Source of the DNA: Sodalis sp. dw_96 | GTDB lineage: Bacteria; Pseudomonadota; Gammaproteobacteria; Enterobacterales; Enterobacteriaceae | Assembly (NCBI RefSeq): GCF_018449575.1 | Contig: NZ_JAAVUT010000001.1 | Span: 62,001 to 126,000, forward strand | Direction of reading: 5' to 3' | Length of the DNA: 64,000 bases | Shown here: piece after piece, positions 37,258 to 46,778 of the stretch | How the letters are laid out: the number at the start of each line of letters is the position of its first letter | How positions within the stretch are numbered: position 1 is the first letter of the stretch | Made by a program: the position numbers and the translations under genes | Notes under the pieces: generated by a model | Seen by the model: the letters and a program-made list of their open reading frames with translations, nothing else | What the model was told of the DNA's origin: nothing | Databases searched by the model: none

Positions 37258-38439
37258 ATGAATTTCGCTTATTCTTCTGTAATTATGACCAAAACCCTAA
37301 TGTCCAAGCCCACCGTGGCCGCGCTTATTGTCGGTATGGCCGGTGTTTTCTCCAGCCCGTCGCTGCATGCAGATACCTTTGTCTATGTTTCCAACGCGCT
37401 GGACGGAACCATATCCGATTATCGCCTCGATACCCAAAAGGGAGCCTTAACTTTTTTACGTAATACTCCCGCGGGTCAATTGGTGATGCCTATGGCGGTC
37501 AGCCCCGATAAAAAACATCTTTATGCGGCGGTTCGTTCTAAGCCTTATTCCGTGGTGACATATCGCATCGACGGCGGGAGCGGTTTCCTTGATCGGATTG
37601 CCACCGCACCGCTCAGTGCCAGCATGGCCTATATTTCCACCGATCGGCGCGGTAATTATCTGTTCGGCGCATCGTTTGACGGCGATGTGGTGGCCGTTTC
37701 CCCCATCAGTCCCCAGGGTGTGGCGGCCGGTAAAACACTGCAAACTATTAAGACCGGCCCGCACGCCCACTCGGTAATTTCCGATGTCACCAACCGGTTT
37801 GTCTACGTAGGTAATCTAGGAGTCGATCGCGTGCTGCAATTCGCCTTTGACGAGCGTAGCGGACAACTCACGCCCATCGGCTCGGGATTTGTACAGGCGC
37901 CCACCGGTTCAGGTCCGCGCCATTCAACGGTATCTCCCGACGGTAATAACCTCTACTCCCTCAGCGAGCTGACCGGTACCGTGACCCGGTACGCTATCGA
38001 TCGTACCGACGGAAATCTCACCCGGCAGGAAATCATCGAGGGCGTACCCGGAAAATATCATCTACAGAAAGGACTGGTGCGGCCGGCACTAGGCCAAGGG
38101 GAGAAGATTGACGATACGCCGCGCATCTGGGCCGCAGATATCAAAATCACCCCGGACGGTCGTTTTCTCTATACCACGGAGCGTACCAGCAGTACCGTTA
38201 CAGCGTATCGGGTGGCTATTGACAGCGGAAAACTCAGTTATATCAATACATTTGATGTTGAAAAACAGCCGAGGGGTATTGCCATTGACCCTCGCGGCCG
38301 CTGGCTGGTGGTTTCCGGCGAAAAAAGTGCGACTATCGGTGTTTATGGTATCGACGCTCAACTCGGTAGTCTGACACGTGCCGGCGAGGCACCGGCGGGA
38401 AAAGATGCCAATTGGGTTGAAATAGTAGAACAAAATTGA
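37258..38439 (+). CDS. Exported beta-propeller lactonase (6-phosphogluconolactonase-like family)
   Basis: 393 residues from ATG 37258, which follows AAGGAAG; an open frame 7 codons upstream lacks such a site. A signal peptide is visible to about residue 41 (hydrophobic AALIVGMAGVF, cut after LHA), so the protein is periplasmic. The rest is a seven-bladed propeller: repeated blades with FVYVSNALDGTISDYRLD, SPDKKHLYA, RHSTVSPDGNNLYSL and ITPDGRFLYTTERTSS. The family hydrolyses sugar lactones; since it is exported, an aldono- or aldarolactone outside the cytoplasm is the likely substrate. PQQ-dependent sugar oxidation could be the source (inference). Confidence 0.83.
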   Translation: MNFAYSSVIMTKTLMSKPTVAALIVGMAGVFSSPSLHADTFVYVSNALDGTISDYRLDTQKGALTFLRNTPAGQLVMPMAVSPDKKHLYAAVRSKPYSVVTYRIDGGSGFLDRIATAPLSASMAYISTDRRGNYLFGASFDGDVVAVSPISPQGVAAGKTLQTIKTGPHAHSVISDVTNRFVYVGNLGVDRVLQFAFDERSGQLTPIGSGFVQAPTGSGPRHSTVSPDGNNLYSLSELTGTVTRYAIDRTDGNLTRQEIIEGVPGKYHLQKGLVRPALGQGEKIDDTPRIWAADIKITPDGRFLYTTERTSSTVTAYRVAIDSGKLSYINTFDVEKQPRGIAIDPRGRWLVVSGEKSATIGVYGIDAQLGSLTRAGEAPAGKDANWVEIVEQN

Positions 38440-38744
38440 CAGGTTGTCTTACCAATTAATTAAGAGATTCGTGAGATCGGAATCAGAAATAAAGTCATAA
38501 TCTGCCATAAAATGACGACCCGGAGCAGATACAACGACCAAGAGGACACCCAGGGCGGCGGGTGAAAATGCCGCCGCTGAAAAAATGTTAACGATATTTT
38601 TTATTAATATTATCCATTAGATAGAAATAAACATACTATTTTTCGATGTGAGCCTGGGAAATGCCGTACCTGCAGTTGCCAAGACCGGAGCGAATAGCGT
38701 TGAGTATGTTTTAAATTTGTGGTTCAGTCGACGTTTTATCGTCC
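38440..38744. other. Intergenic region
   Basis: The first 300 bp of a 519-bp gap between the lactonase and the GarD/UxaA-family gene. It is A+T-rich in the middle (38580-38640), without open frames or recognised repeats. An operator-like motif follows at 38745. Confidence 0.4.
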
Positions 38745-38760
38745 TAAACTGGCTAGACAA
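38745..38760 (-). promoter_or_regulatory. Operator-like motif, copy 5 (divergent)
   Basis: TAAACTGGCTAGACAA; the reverse complement TTGTCTAGCCAGTTTA matches TTGTCCATCCAGTTA at most positions. It is about 200 bp upstream of the GarD/UxaA-family gene and is weaker than copies 1, 3 and 4. Confidence 0.45.
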
Positions 38761-38958
38761 CTTATCAATTTTGCAAGATAGTGATTATGCCGAATGCTCA
38801 TATTGACAGAGGCGTAAGGGGATGTTTAAACCCACGGCGAAAGCGATTGACCGTCGCCGAACTCCAGCATGCGTCCTCTGCGTATTCCTGATCTGATACC
38901 GAGGTTATGCCGCTGCCTTAATTGACGAGGTAGCCGTTGCCGAAAAACGGAGAATAAA

Positions 38959-40497
38959 ATGAATAATAACTTATCGGAAGGGTGTCGCGTTATCCGATTA
39001 GATGTGCGTGATAACGTCGTCGTTGCACCTGAGGAAATTGCCGCCGGTAGCTGCATTGACGCCGAAAACGTGGTTGCCCTGCAATCAGTGCCTATGGGTC
39101 ATAAAATCGCCACGCGATTCATCGCCAAAGGAGAGCCGGTATTGAAATACAATACCGTTATCGGTTTTGCCGGCGAAGATACACCCCCCGGCACCTGGAT
39201 GCACAGTCATAACATCCTGTTTGATAATTTTGTCCGGGATTATGCCTTTAGCCAGAACTACCATCCGACCGATTACCTGCCGCAGGATAAGCGCGCCACT
39301 TTCCAGGGTTTTGTCCGCGAAAACGGCAAGGTGGGCACGCGCAATTATATCGGCGTATTTGTGGTGGGCAATTGCGGTGCCTCCGTGGCGCGCAAGATTG
39401 CCGACTATTTTACCGAGGAGCGTCTGGCCGAATACGGCAATGTGGACGGCGTGGTGCCTTTTGTCCATGAGCTGGGCTGCGGTATGGAAATGACCGGCGA
39501 GCCGATGGATTTGCTGCGGCGCACCCTGGCCGGTTTTGTGCGCAATCCCAACACCGCCGCCGCGCTGGTGGTGGCGCTCGGCTGTGAGCGCAACAATATC
39601 CACGGTTTTTTTGAGCAGATGGGGCTGGAAGAGAGTGATACCCTGTGCAAGCTGGTGATCCAGGATACCGGCGGCACGCGCAAAACCATAGAGAAAGGCA
39701 TCGAAGACGTTTACGCCATGCTGCCGAAGGCCAACAGCTATAGCCGCCAGAGCGTTTCCGCCGAACATATCTGCATCGGTATGCAGTGCGGCGGCTCCGA
39801 CGGATTTTCGGGCCTGTCCGCCAATCCCTCGTTGGGCGCGGCGGTGGATATTCTGGTGCGCCATGGCGGCACCGCCATTCTTTCGGAAACCACGGAAATC
39901 TTCGGCGTCGAGCACACGCTTACCGCGCGGGCGGTGACGCCGGCGGTGGGGCAAAAGCTAGTGGACTGCATCAACTGGTGGCTGAAATACAATGAAGGAC
40001 GCGACTGCCAGATCAATGGCCGGGTCAGCCCGGGCAATAACGCGGGCGGTCTGGCCAATGTATTGGAAAAGTCCCTCGGCGGCGCCAAGAAGGGCGGTAA
40101 CGCGCCGCTGATGGCGGTGTATAAATACGCGGAGCCGGTGACGGAGCACGGCCTGGTGTTTATGGATACCCCCGGCTACGATCCGGTCTCCGCCACCGGC
40201 CAAATAGCCGGCGGCGCCAACCTGATTACTTTTACCACCGGCCGGGGATCCTGTTTTGGTTCGGTACCCTCGCCCTGTATCAAACTCGCCAGCAATACCC
40301 CGATGTATAATCGTATGGAAGAGGATATGGACATTAATTGCGGCGTGGTGATTGACGGTGAAAAAACCATCCAGGAAATGGGTCAGCTGATTTTCGAAAA
40401 GATCCTGCGCGTCGCCTCAGGGGAAGAGAGCAAAAGTGAGGCCTTGGGCATGGGTGAAAACGAGTTTGTGCCCTGGCCCATCGGCGTACTGGCATAA
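38959..40497 (+). CDS. GarD/UxaA-family sugar-acid dehydratase
   Basis: A 512-residue enzyme of the altronate/galactarate dehydratase family. The N-terminal ~100 residues form a SAF-type domain (DVRDNVVVAPEEI, GHKIATRFIAKGEPV). The main part has GFVRENGKVGTRNYIGVFVV, HELGCGMEMTGE, CIGMQCGGSDGFSGLSANP and RGSCFGSVPSPCIKLASN. Members use Fe to dehydrate galactarate or altronate. The neighbouring GarL- and GarR-like genes favour an aldarate. It is monocistronic with an operator-like motif upstream; AATAAAATG precedes the start, after GGAGAA. Confidence 0.87.
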   Translation: MNNNLSEGCRVIRLDVRDNVVVAPEEIAAGSCIDAENVVALQSVPMGHKIATRFIAKGEPVLKYNTVIGFAGEDTPPGTWMHSHNILFDNFVRDYAFSQNYHPTDYLPQDKRATFQGFVRENGKVGTRNYIGVFVVGNCGASVARKIADYFTEERLAEYGNVDGVVPFVHELGCGMEMTGEPMDLLRRTLAGFVRNPNTAAALVVALGCERNNIHGFFEQMGLEESDTLCKLVIQDTGGTRKTIEKGIEDVYAMLPKANSYSRQSVSAEHICIGMQCGGSDGFSGLSANPSLGAAVDILVRHGGTAILSETTEIFGVEHTLTARAVTPAVGQKLVDCINWWLKYNEGRDCQINGRVSPGNNAGGLANVLEKSLGGAKKGGNAPLMAVYKYAEPVTEHGLVFMDTPGYDPVSATGQIAGGANLITFTTGRGSCFGSVPSPCIKLASNTPMYNRMEEDMDINCGVVIDGEKTIQEMGQLIFEKILRVASGEESKSEALGMGENEFVPWPIGVLA

Positions 40498-40621
40498 TTA
40501 ACTATCACGTGCCGGTTAATAATGCCGGAGTGTAATAATTAAAAACAACAACTTTGGCGATATTACGTTATCAATATCGGTATAAAAAAATAACTCATTT
40601 TGATCCGGCGAGCGGGGTATT

Positions 40622-40765
40622 TCCGGCGCGATATTCAACAGCGCCGCCTATCTCACCATTGCGATATTCACCCCGCTGATGGGGTGGCTGTGCCATGTTT
40701 TCAGCCGGAAACCTGTTTTTATCGTCATGGGAGCAACCGGTTTACTCCTGGCGCCGGCAATGATA
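40622..40765 (+). pseudogene. Remnant of a GudP-like MFS transporter
   Basis: A 48-codon frame reading SGAIFNSAAYLTIAIFTPLM then GWLCHVFSRKPVFIVMGATG. It is the helix 5-6 region of glucarate-type transporters and parallels AGAVFNSAQYASLAIFTPLM in the intact gene at 27.5 kb. The preceding bases (GATCCGGCGAGCGGGGTA) look like the family's PAERGV segment in a shifted frame. The rest of the transporter is missing. It is a deletion remnant in the gap between the GarD-like gene and the GntR regulator. Confidence 0.7.
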
Positions 40766-40833
40766 GAACGATGCGGTGGGGCGTGCGGCGATGAAAGCAC
40801 CGACGGTGATGATTTTTTTTGGTATTATAAGAG

Positions 40834-40848
40834 TTGTCCAACCGAAAG
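40834..40848 (+). promoter_or_regulatory. Operator-like motif, copy 6 (partial)
   Basis: TTGTCCAACCGAAAG shares the first 10 positions of the motif with one change, then diverges. It is about 140 bp before the regulator start, where autoregulation would act. Confidence 0.4.
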
Positions 40849-40989
40849 TGGCTTGGGATTTATACGTGTCGGGTGAAATTGCATAAACGTAAAACAGAGT
40901 CGCGCTAGTCATCTTTGCGATGTCACAGACGGTGGTTATCCCGCTGATTTGCCATGGATGAGTATTTCTGCTCGGAGGGGAACAAGGAC

Positions 40990-41697
40990 ATGCCAGATAA
41001 AAATAAATTTTCGATGGTTCCGATTAAACGTACCGACGTATTTCAAACGATAATCAAACAGCTCAGCGATCTGCTGGACAGTGGTAACATTAATGCCGGT
41101 GAAAGGTTACCGTCGGAGCGCGAATTATCGGAAAGCCTGGGCGTCAGCCGTACATCCATCCGTCAGGCGCTGAAAGTGCTTGAGGCCTCGGGCCGGCTGG
41201 AAACCCGCGTCGGCAGCGGCACCTATTTGACCCACAATCGCGCTCCCCACCCGGGCGTGGGCATCTACCTTCAGCCAGGCGCCGGCGTCACCAAAGAGTT
41301 TATGCAGCAACTGATCGTGGCGCGGGCAGGCATCGAGCGCGCCATATTTGAAGAGTATTCACGCAAATCCAATCGTGGCGGCATTAACCAGTTACGCACC
41401 CTTATAGAGGATAACGCGCGCGACTTTATCGATGATGAAGAGAATGACGAGAACGGCGGCCTGGATTTAAGCTTTGAAAGTAAAGTGGCTGAGCTCAATC
41501 AGAACGTTATCCTGTCCCATCTGCAGCAGCAGATCCATCAGCTCTGGATCAGCGCGTGGAACGAATATGGATTTGTCCCGGAAAAGAAAATCGTGCTGCA
41601 TCAGGAACATCTGAATATTCTTGAGGCCTTGGCGGCTAAAAACAGCGGGCGGGTGGTGGACCTCATCGTTCAGCACGTCGACAAGGAAATCGATTAG
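40990..41697 (+). CDS. GntR-family regulator, FadR subfamily
   Basis: 235 residues from ATG 40990, which is preceded by AAGGAC; an ATG 12 codons upstream is open but less well placed. The N-terminal winged helix is classic: SGNINAGERLPSERELSESL then GVSRTSIRQALKVLEASGRL and VGSGTYL. The C-terminal helical FCD-type ligand domain contains acidic ENDENGG and LHQEHLNILEAL with metal/ligand-binding histidines. The FadR subfamily includes UxuR, ExuR and DgoR, which sense sugar acids. It is the likely owner of the repeated motif at 33.8-40.8 kb. Confidence 0.88.
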   Translation: MPDKNKFSMVPIKRTDVFQTIIKQLSDLLDSGNINAGERLPSERELSESLGVSRTSIRQALKVLEASGRLETRVGSGTYLTHNRAPHPGVGIYLQPGAGVTKEFMQQLIVARAGIERAIFEEYSRKSNRGGINQLRTLIEDNARDFIDDEENDENGGLDLSFESKVAELNQNVILSHLQQQIHQLWISAWNEYGFVPEKKIVLHQEHLNILEALAAKNSGRVVDLIVQHVDKEID

Positions 41698-42986
<1,289 letters not shown>

Positions 42987-43016
42987 CTAAAACGCCGGGG
43001 CATGTACCCTGAGCGG

Positions 43017-43038
43017 GTCCCGCTGCGGCGGGGCTTTT
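43017..43038 (+). terminator. Terminator after the aldo/keto reductase
   Basis: A 7-bp stem (GTCCCGC / GCGGGGC with one G-T pair), a TGCG loop, then TTTT. It is about 30 bp after the reductase stop and in front of a convergent gene. Confidence 0.55.
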
Positions 43039-43091
43039 GGGCGAAGGCGCGTGACGCTATCGCCGGAACCATGGGGCGAAGGCGCATGCCG

Positions 43092-44084
43092 TTATCGCTC
43101 CCGCTGTTCTCCGGGGTAGACCAGACCGATCTGCTTTCTTATGGTATCCAGCGTTTCCATAATAAGGACACTTTCGTCAGGGGGCATAATCGTCGAGGCG
43201 GTTCCCGTTCTCACCAGGCGTTCCATTTCAAATGCCTGAAACTGCATTCCGCGATCGGCCACCGTCTCCGCGTATTCTTCGAGCACATTGCCCTGGTAAT
43301 CTTCAAGGCGGAATGAAGTGGGGGTGTACCAAACGGGTGCGATGACAATACGTGCCTTCGAACCATACACAACGGCGACATTGGGGCCGGCGCAGTCAAG
43401 GGCGGATACGGTGGTTGAAATCGCACCACCCTTATGCTGCATGATTGTGGCGATTTCGGCATCGACACCCGTATCCTTGAAACGGGCAGTCGCCAGGATA
43501 CACTCGGGAGCACCCAGAATATCGAAGGCAAATGAGACAGGATAAATGCCGAGATCAAGGAGCGCTCCGCCGCCAAGTTCCAGCGCATTCAGGCGGTGAT
43601 TAGGATCCGTCGGCAAGAATTGACGATGTTCAGCCGACACCGATCGCAATGTGCCCAGGACGCCGGAGTCAATGATTTCGCGGATCCGCTTCATGTGCGG
43701 CAGGAAGCGCGTCCACATGGCCTCCAGTACGATCAGGTGCTTTTCCCGTGCGCGCCCGACGATTTTCCCGGCCTCACCGGCATTCAACGTGAACGGCTTC
43801 TCAATAAGGACATGTTTGCCGGCTTCCAGCGCAAGCAGGGCTGCGTCCAGGTGCTGCGGATGGGGCGTCGCCACGTAGACAATATCAACGTCAGGATCCG
43901 AGACTAGCTGTTGGTAACCGCCATGGGCCTTTGGGATGCCGAACCGTTGGGCGAAAGCTCTGGCTTTCTCCTCCGATCGGGAGCCAACCGCCACCACCTT
44001 CAGTCCGGACGCGACGAGATCATGGGTAAACAATTCAGCGATCCCTCCGGTAGCGAGAATACCCCAGCCAAGCGACGTGTTCAT
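43092..44084 (-). CDS. Gfo/Idh/MocA-family oxidoreductase
   Basis: A 330-residue NAD(P)-dependent sugar dehydrogenase-like protein. The N-terminal GWGILATGGIAELFTHDLV is the Rossmann loop, followed by VAVGSRSEEKARAFAQRFG. IVYVATPHPQHLDAALLALE and KHVLIEKPFTLNAGEA contain the family's EKP motif with the catalytic Lys. The substrate is unknown. It is downstream of a degraded fructose-6-phosphate aldolase gene on the same strand. Confidence 0.87.
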   Translation of the reverse strand: MNTSLGWGILATGGIAELFTHDLVASGLKVVAVGSRSEEKARAFAQRFGIPKAHGGYQQLVSDPDVDIVYVATPHPQHLDAALLALEAGKHVLIEKPFTLNAGEAGKIVGRAREKHLIVLEAMWTRFLPHMKRIREIIDSGVLGTLRSVSAEHRQFLPTDPNHRLNALELGGGALLDLGIYPVSFAFDILGAPECILATARFKDTGVDAEIATIMQHKGGAISTTVSALDCAGPNVAVVYGSKARIVIAPVWYTPTSFRLEDYQGNVLEEYAETVADRGMQFQAFEMERLVRTGTASTIMPPDESVLIMETLDTIRKQIGLVYPGEQRER

Positions 44085-44124
44085 TGTTGTCTCCTCAGTT
44101 CGTTAACACACTATGCGGCTCACC

Positions 44125-44559
44125 CTATAATGAAACATTATCAAAAGCCTGACGCCAGTCGTTTTCGAATTTTTCTATCGCCGCTGTTACCGCCGGAGCA
44201 GAAATAAACTGCTCCGCAACATCAACAGGTAACGTAATCGCTTCACATCCCGCCAACAGACAATCAAGCGCCTGGCGTGAGGTTTTAAAACTTGCGGCCA
44301 GGACTTTCGCAAAAGGTGCATGCAGTTTTAAAAGGCTTTGCAGTTCGGACACCATTTGAATACCGTCGCCCCCTTGAACATCAACACGATTCACGTACGG
44401 TGCAACATATTCGGAACCGGCCAGCGCGGCCAAAAGGCCCTGATCCGCGCCGTAGACAGCGGTGCCCAAGGTTGGGATGCCTTCGCTTTTCAGCATTTTG
44501 ATTGCCGCAAGGCCCTCACTGGTGACAGGAACTTTCACTACCAAATCATCAATGATGGT
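44125..44559 (-). pseudogene. Fructose-6-phosphate aldolase (FsaA/TalC-like), N-terminally truncated
   Basis: The frame encodes the last ~140 of about 220 residues of [22 protein letters not shown] (active-site Lys region), [34 protein letters not shown] and [20 protein letters not shown]. The first ~80 residues, forming half of the barrel, are missing. Similarity ends at about 44559 and continues into an unrelated sequence. The remaining frame is intact to its stop, so the deletion is probably recent. The product cannot fold as a full aldolase. Confidence 0.8.
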
Positions 44560-44612
44560 GCATGGCGACGGAACGTGTTCAAGCTCATAAACAGTGGGTC
44601 CGACTTTTTATA

Positions 44613-44729
44613 ATGGGTCTTCCGGGCATCCTGTTTACCCGCCGTTTTATCCCTTCGGTGCAAGATGTTTTACATGCGCGAATGTATGTCGCCCTGCTGT
44701 TCAGCGCGCTAATTGCCATTGCGAGGTGA
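44613..44729 (+). pseudogene. Short membrane-protein-like remnant
   Basis: A 38-codon frame reading MGLPGILFTRRFIPSVQDV then a hydrophobic YVALLFSALIAIA end. It looks like one helix and loop of a transporter, cut at both ends. I cannot name the family. It lies at the junction with the truncated aldolase. Together with that remnant it suggests a deletion event in this 400-bp gap (44560-44941), which is otherwise empty. Confidence 0.3.
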
Positions 44730-44941
44730 AAAGAGCGTCATCTGCTACAGGTTAGTACGGGGTGTTTTGCCCCGATCCCATTCCCCGATTAAAAAGTTAA
44801 AGTTATCAAAATGACAACCGATAGAAACTTCTCCCGTGACAATCCCAACCGAAAACATGGCGGGATTGCCGGGCTTACCACTATGGAAGTTCGCCGTTAA
44901 ATTCAACAAATAATAACGTCCAATGGATAAAAGGATAGGGT

Positions 44942-45613
44942 ATGGCAAAAACGGGTTTTATTTATCCGCTGCTGATTACAGCTGCGCTACTGGCGGGGTG
45001 CGCTACCGAGTCCTCTCATACCCGGGAGGTGCAGAAAGTCGCCTCATATAACACCCCTTATCAGGGGGAGCGAAGTCCCATTGCCGTGGGTAAATTTGAT
45101 AATCGCTCTAATTATATGAATGGTATTTTTTCCGACGGCATTGATCATTTGGGCAATCAATCTAAAACCATCCTGATAACGCATTTACAGCAAACCGGGC
45201 GTTTCAACGTTTTGGATCGCGCCAATATGGATGAGCTGAAGGCCGAAGCGAATATTAAAGGCCAGGCTCAGACGCTGAAGGGCGCCACGTATGTGGTCAC
45301 GGGCGATGTCACTGAGTTTGGCCGTAAGGAAGTGGGCGACCAGCAGCTCTGGGGCATTTTTGGCCGGGGTAAAACGCAAGTTGCCTATGCCAAGGTTGCT
45401 CTTAATATTGTTAACGTACAAACCTCTGAAGTTGTTTTTTCCACCCAGGGGGCAGGGGAGTTCGAGTTATCCAACCGGGAAGTCATTGGTTTTGGCGGCA
45501 CGGCAAGTTATGACTCGACATTAAATGACAAAGTGCTGGATCTGGCAATTCGTGAAGCGGTCAATAATCTGGTTTCAGGAATTGAAAGCGGTTCATGGCG
45601 GCCAACGCATTAA
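44942..45613 (+). CDS. CsgG/HfaB-family lipoprotein
   Basis: A 223-residue lipoprotein. The signal LLITAALLAGC gives lipidation at Cys20. The CsgG-type core follows: SPIAVGKFDNRSNY, DHLGNQSKTILITHLQQTGRF, VLDRANMDELKAEANI and YVVTGDVTEFGR. CsgG family members form outer-membrane export pores or assembly lipoproteins. This one has no adjacent curli genes. It is first in a three-gene operon with two other lipoproteins, an arrangement conserved in other gamma- and beta-proteobacteria. Confidence 0.85.
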   Translation: MAKTGFIYPLLITAALLAGCATESSHTREVQKVASYNTPYQGERSPIAVGKFDNRSNYMNGIFSDGIDHLGNQSKTILITHLQQTGRFNVLDRANMDELKAEANIKGQAQTLKGATYVVTGDVTEFGRKEVGDQQLWGIFGRGKTQVAYAKVALNIVNVQTSEVVFSTQGAGEFELSNREVIGFGGTASYDSTLNDKVLDLAIREAVNNLVSGIESGSWRPTH

Positions 45614-45627
45614 GGGATAGTATTTGA

Positions 45628-45987
45628 ATGACAAGATTAATTAGGCGCCTTATCTTAGGTGCTGCTGTATTACTGGTGGGTTGCGCCACCGCGCCAAAAA
45701 ATATCTATAACTGGGATAACTACCAACCGACGGTGTATCAATATTATCAGGGAGGTAAAACCAGTCCCGATGAACAAATTGCCGCGCTGAAAGAATCCCT
45801 TGAAAAGACGCGCGCCACCGCAAAAAAGGTTCCGCCCGGATTGCATGCCCATCTTGGTCTGCTTTATGCAAATACCGGTCGCACCGACCTGGCATTTCAA
45901 GAATTTAATCAGGAAAAGACGTTATTTCCCGAATCAGCACCCTATATGGATTTGCTGCTGAGCAAAAATAAAGGAGAGACGAAATGA
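45628..45987 (+). CDS. DUF4810-family lipoprotein
   Basis: A 119-residue lipoprotein: the signal LILGAAVLLVGC with Cys20 as the lipidated residue. The mature part has NIYNWDNYQPTVYQYYQGG near its start and GLHAHLGLLYANTGRTDLAF, a single TPR-like helical repeat. It starts 14 bp after the CsgG-like gene and overlaps the next by four bases, so all three are made together. The function is unknown; probably part of one envelope complex with its neighbours. Confidence 0.82.
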   Translation: MTRLIRRLILGAAVLLVGCATAPKNIYNWDNYQPTVYQYYQGGKTSPDEQIAALKESLEKTRATAKKVPPGLHAHLGLLYANTGRTDLAFQEFNQEKTLFPESAPYMDLLLSKNKGETK

Positions 45988-46640
45988 ATCGTCTTTTAGT
46001 ATTCATCAGCCTGGTTTTTACCCTGGCGTTGACCGGTTGTGCAAAACCCGTCCCGCATGACTATACGGCGTTTAAGCAGAGCAGACCAAGATCAATTCTG
46101 GTGTTGCCGCCGGTAAACCAATCACCGGATGTGAATGCCAGCCATAGCATGCTTTCTCAAGTGACGCTGCCTCTGGCTGAAGCCGGTTATTATGTCTTGC
46201 CGGTAGCGGTGGTTGAGGAAACCTTTAAACAGAATGGCATGACGACCCCGCAGGATATTCGCGCCGTCAGCATTGCCAAATTACACCAGATTTTTGGCGC
46301 CGATGCCGTGTTGTATATTGATGTGACCGGCTACGGCGCAAAATATGTCGTTTTGGCCAGTGAAACGCGCGTGACGGCAACGGCAAGGTTGGTGGATTTG
46401 CGCACCGGGAAACTTCTGTGGACCGGCGGGGCAACCGCATCAAACAATGAACAAGACAACAATAATAATAGCCTGGTCGGTATGCTGATTACCGCCGCCA
46501 TCAGCCAAGTGGCGAGTAATATGATGGATAAAGGCCATGATATTGCGGGAATCACCAGTGCCCGAATGTTATCCGCCGGCGCACCGGGCGGGATATTATA
46601 CGGCCCGTATTCCCCGTCGTATGGTAAAGATAAAAGTTAG
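45984..46640 (+). CDS. DUF799-family lipoprotein (GNA1162-like)
   Basis: A 218-residue lipoprotein with signal LVFTLALTGC (lipidation at about Cys19). The DUF799 signature follows: HDYTAFKQSRPRSILVLPPV, FGADAVLYIDVTGYGAKYVV and ATARLVDLRTGKLLWTGG. GNA1162 of Neisseria is the known structural relative and resembles the TolB N-terminal/CsgG-type fold. Ends with a Gly/Pro/Tyr-rich tail. It overlaps the DUF4810 gene by four bases. Confidence 0.85.
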   Translation: MNRLLVFISLVFTLALTGCAKPVPHDYTAFKQSRPRSILVLPPVNQSPDVNASHSMLSQVTLPLAEAGYYVLPVAVVEETFKQNGMTTPQDIRAVSIAKLHQIFGADAVLYIDVTGYGAKYVVLASETRVTATARLVDLRTGKLLWTGGATASNNEQDNNNNSLVGMLITAAISQVASNMMDKGHDIAGITSARMLSAGAPGGILYGPYSPSYGKDKS

Positions 46641-46677
46641 GTTTAACCCGGGCATTGCACGAGTTCTATCGCACTAT

Positions 46678-46711
46678 CAGACAGCCTGTCCCGCATTATG
46701 CGGGCTGTCTG
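46678..46711 (+). terminator. Strong hairpin after the lipoprotein operon
   Basis: The outer stem CAGACAGCC / GGCTGTCTG is perfect and encloses CCCGCA / TGCGGG as an alternative inner stem. No T-tract follows, so it may act as an mRNA-stabilising or Rho-assisted end as well as a terminator. Confidence 0.55.
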
Positions 46712-46778
46712 AAACGTGCCGGAGAAACTGAGAGACGAAAGCCGTTAACTCACGCCTGCAATGCAATCCCCCCTGGCG

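Noticed and set aside
44745-44948. A minus-strand frame with FNFLIGEWDRGKTPR.
   Set aside because: The motif looks protein-like but the frame is short, lacks a ribosome-binding site and overlaps the CsgG-like gene's upstream region; I could not support a family.
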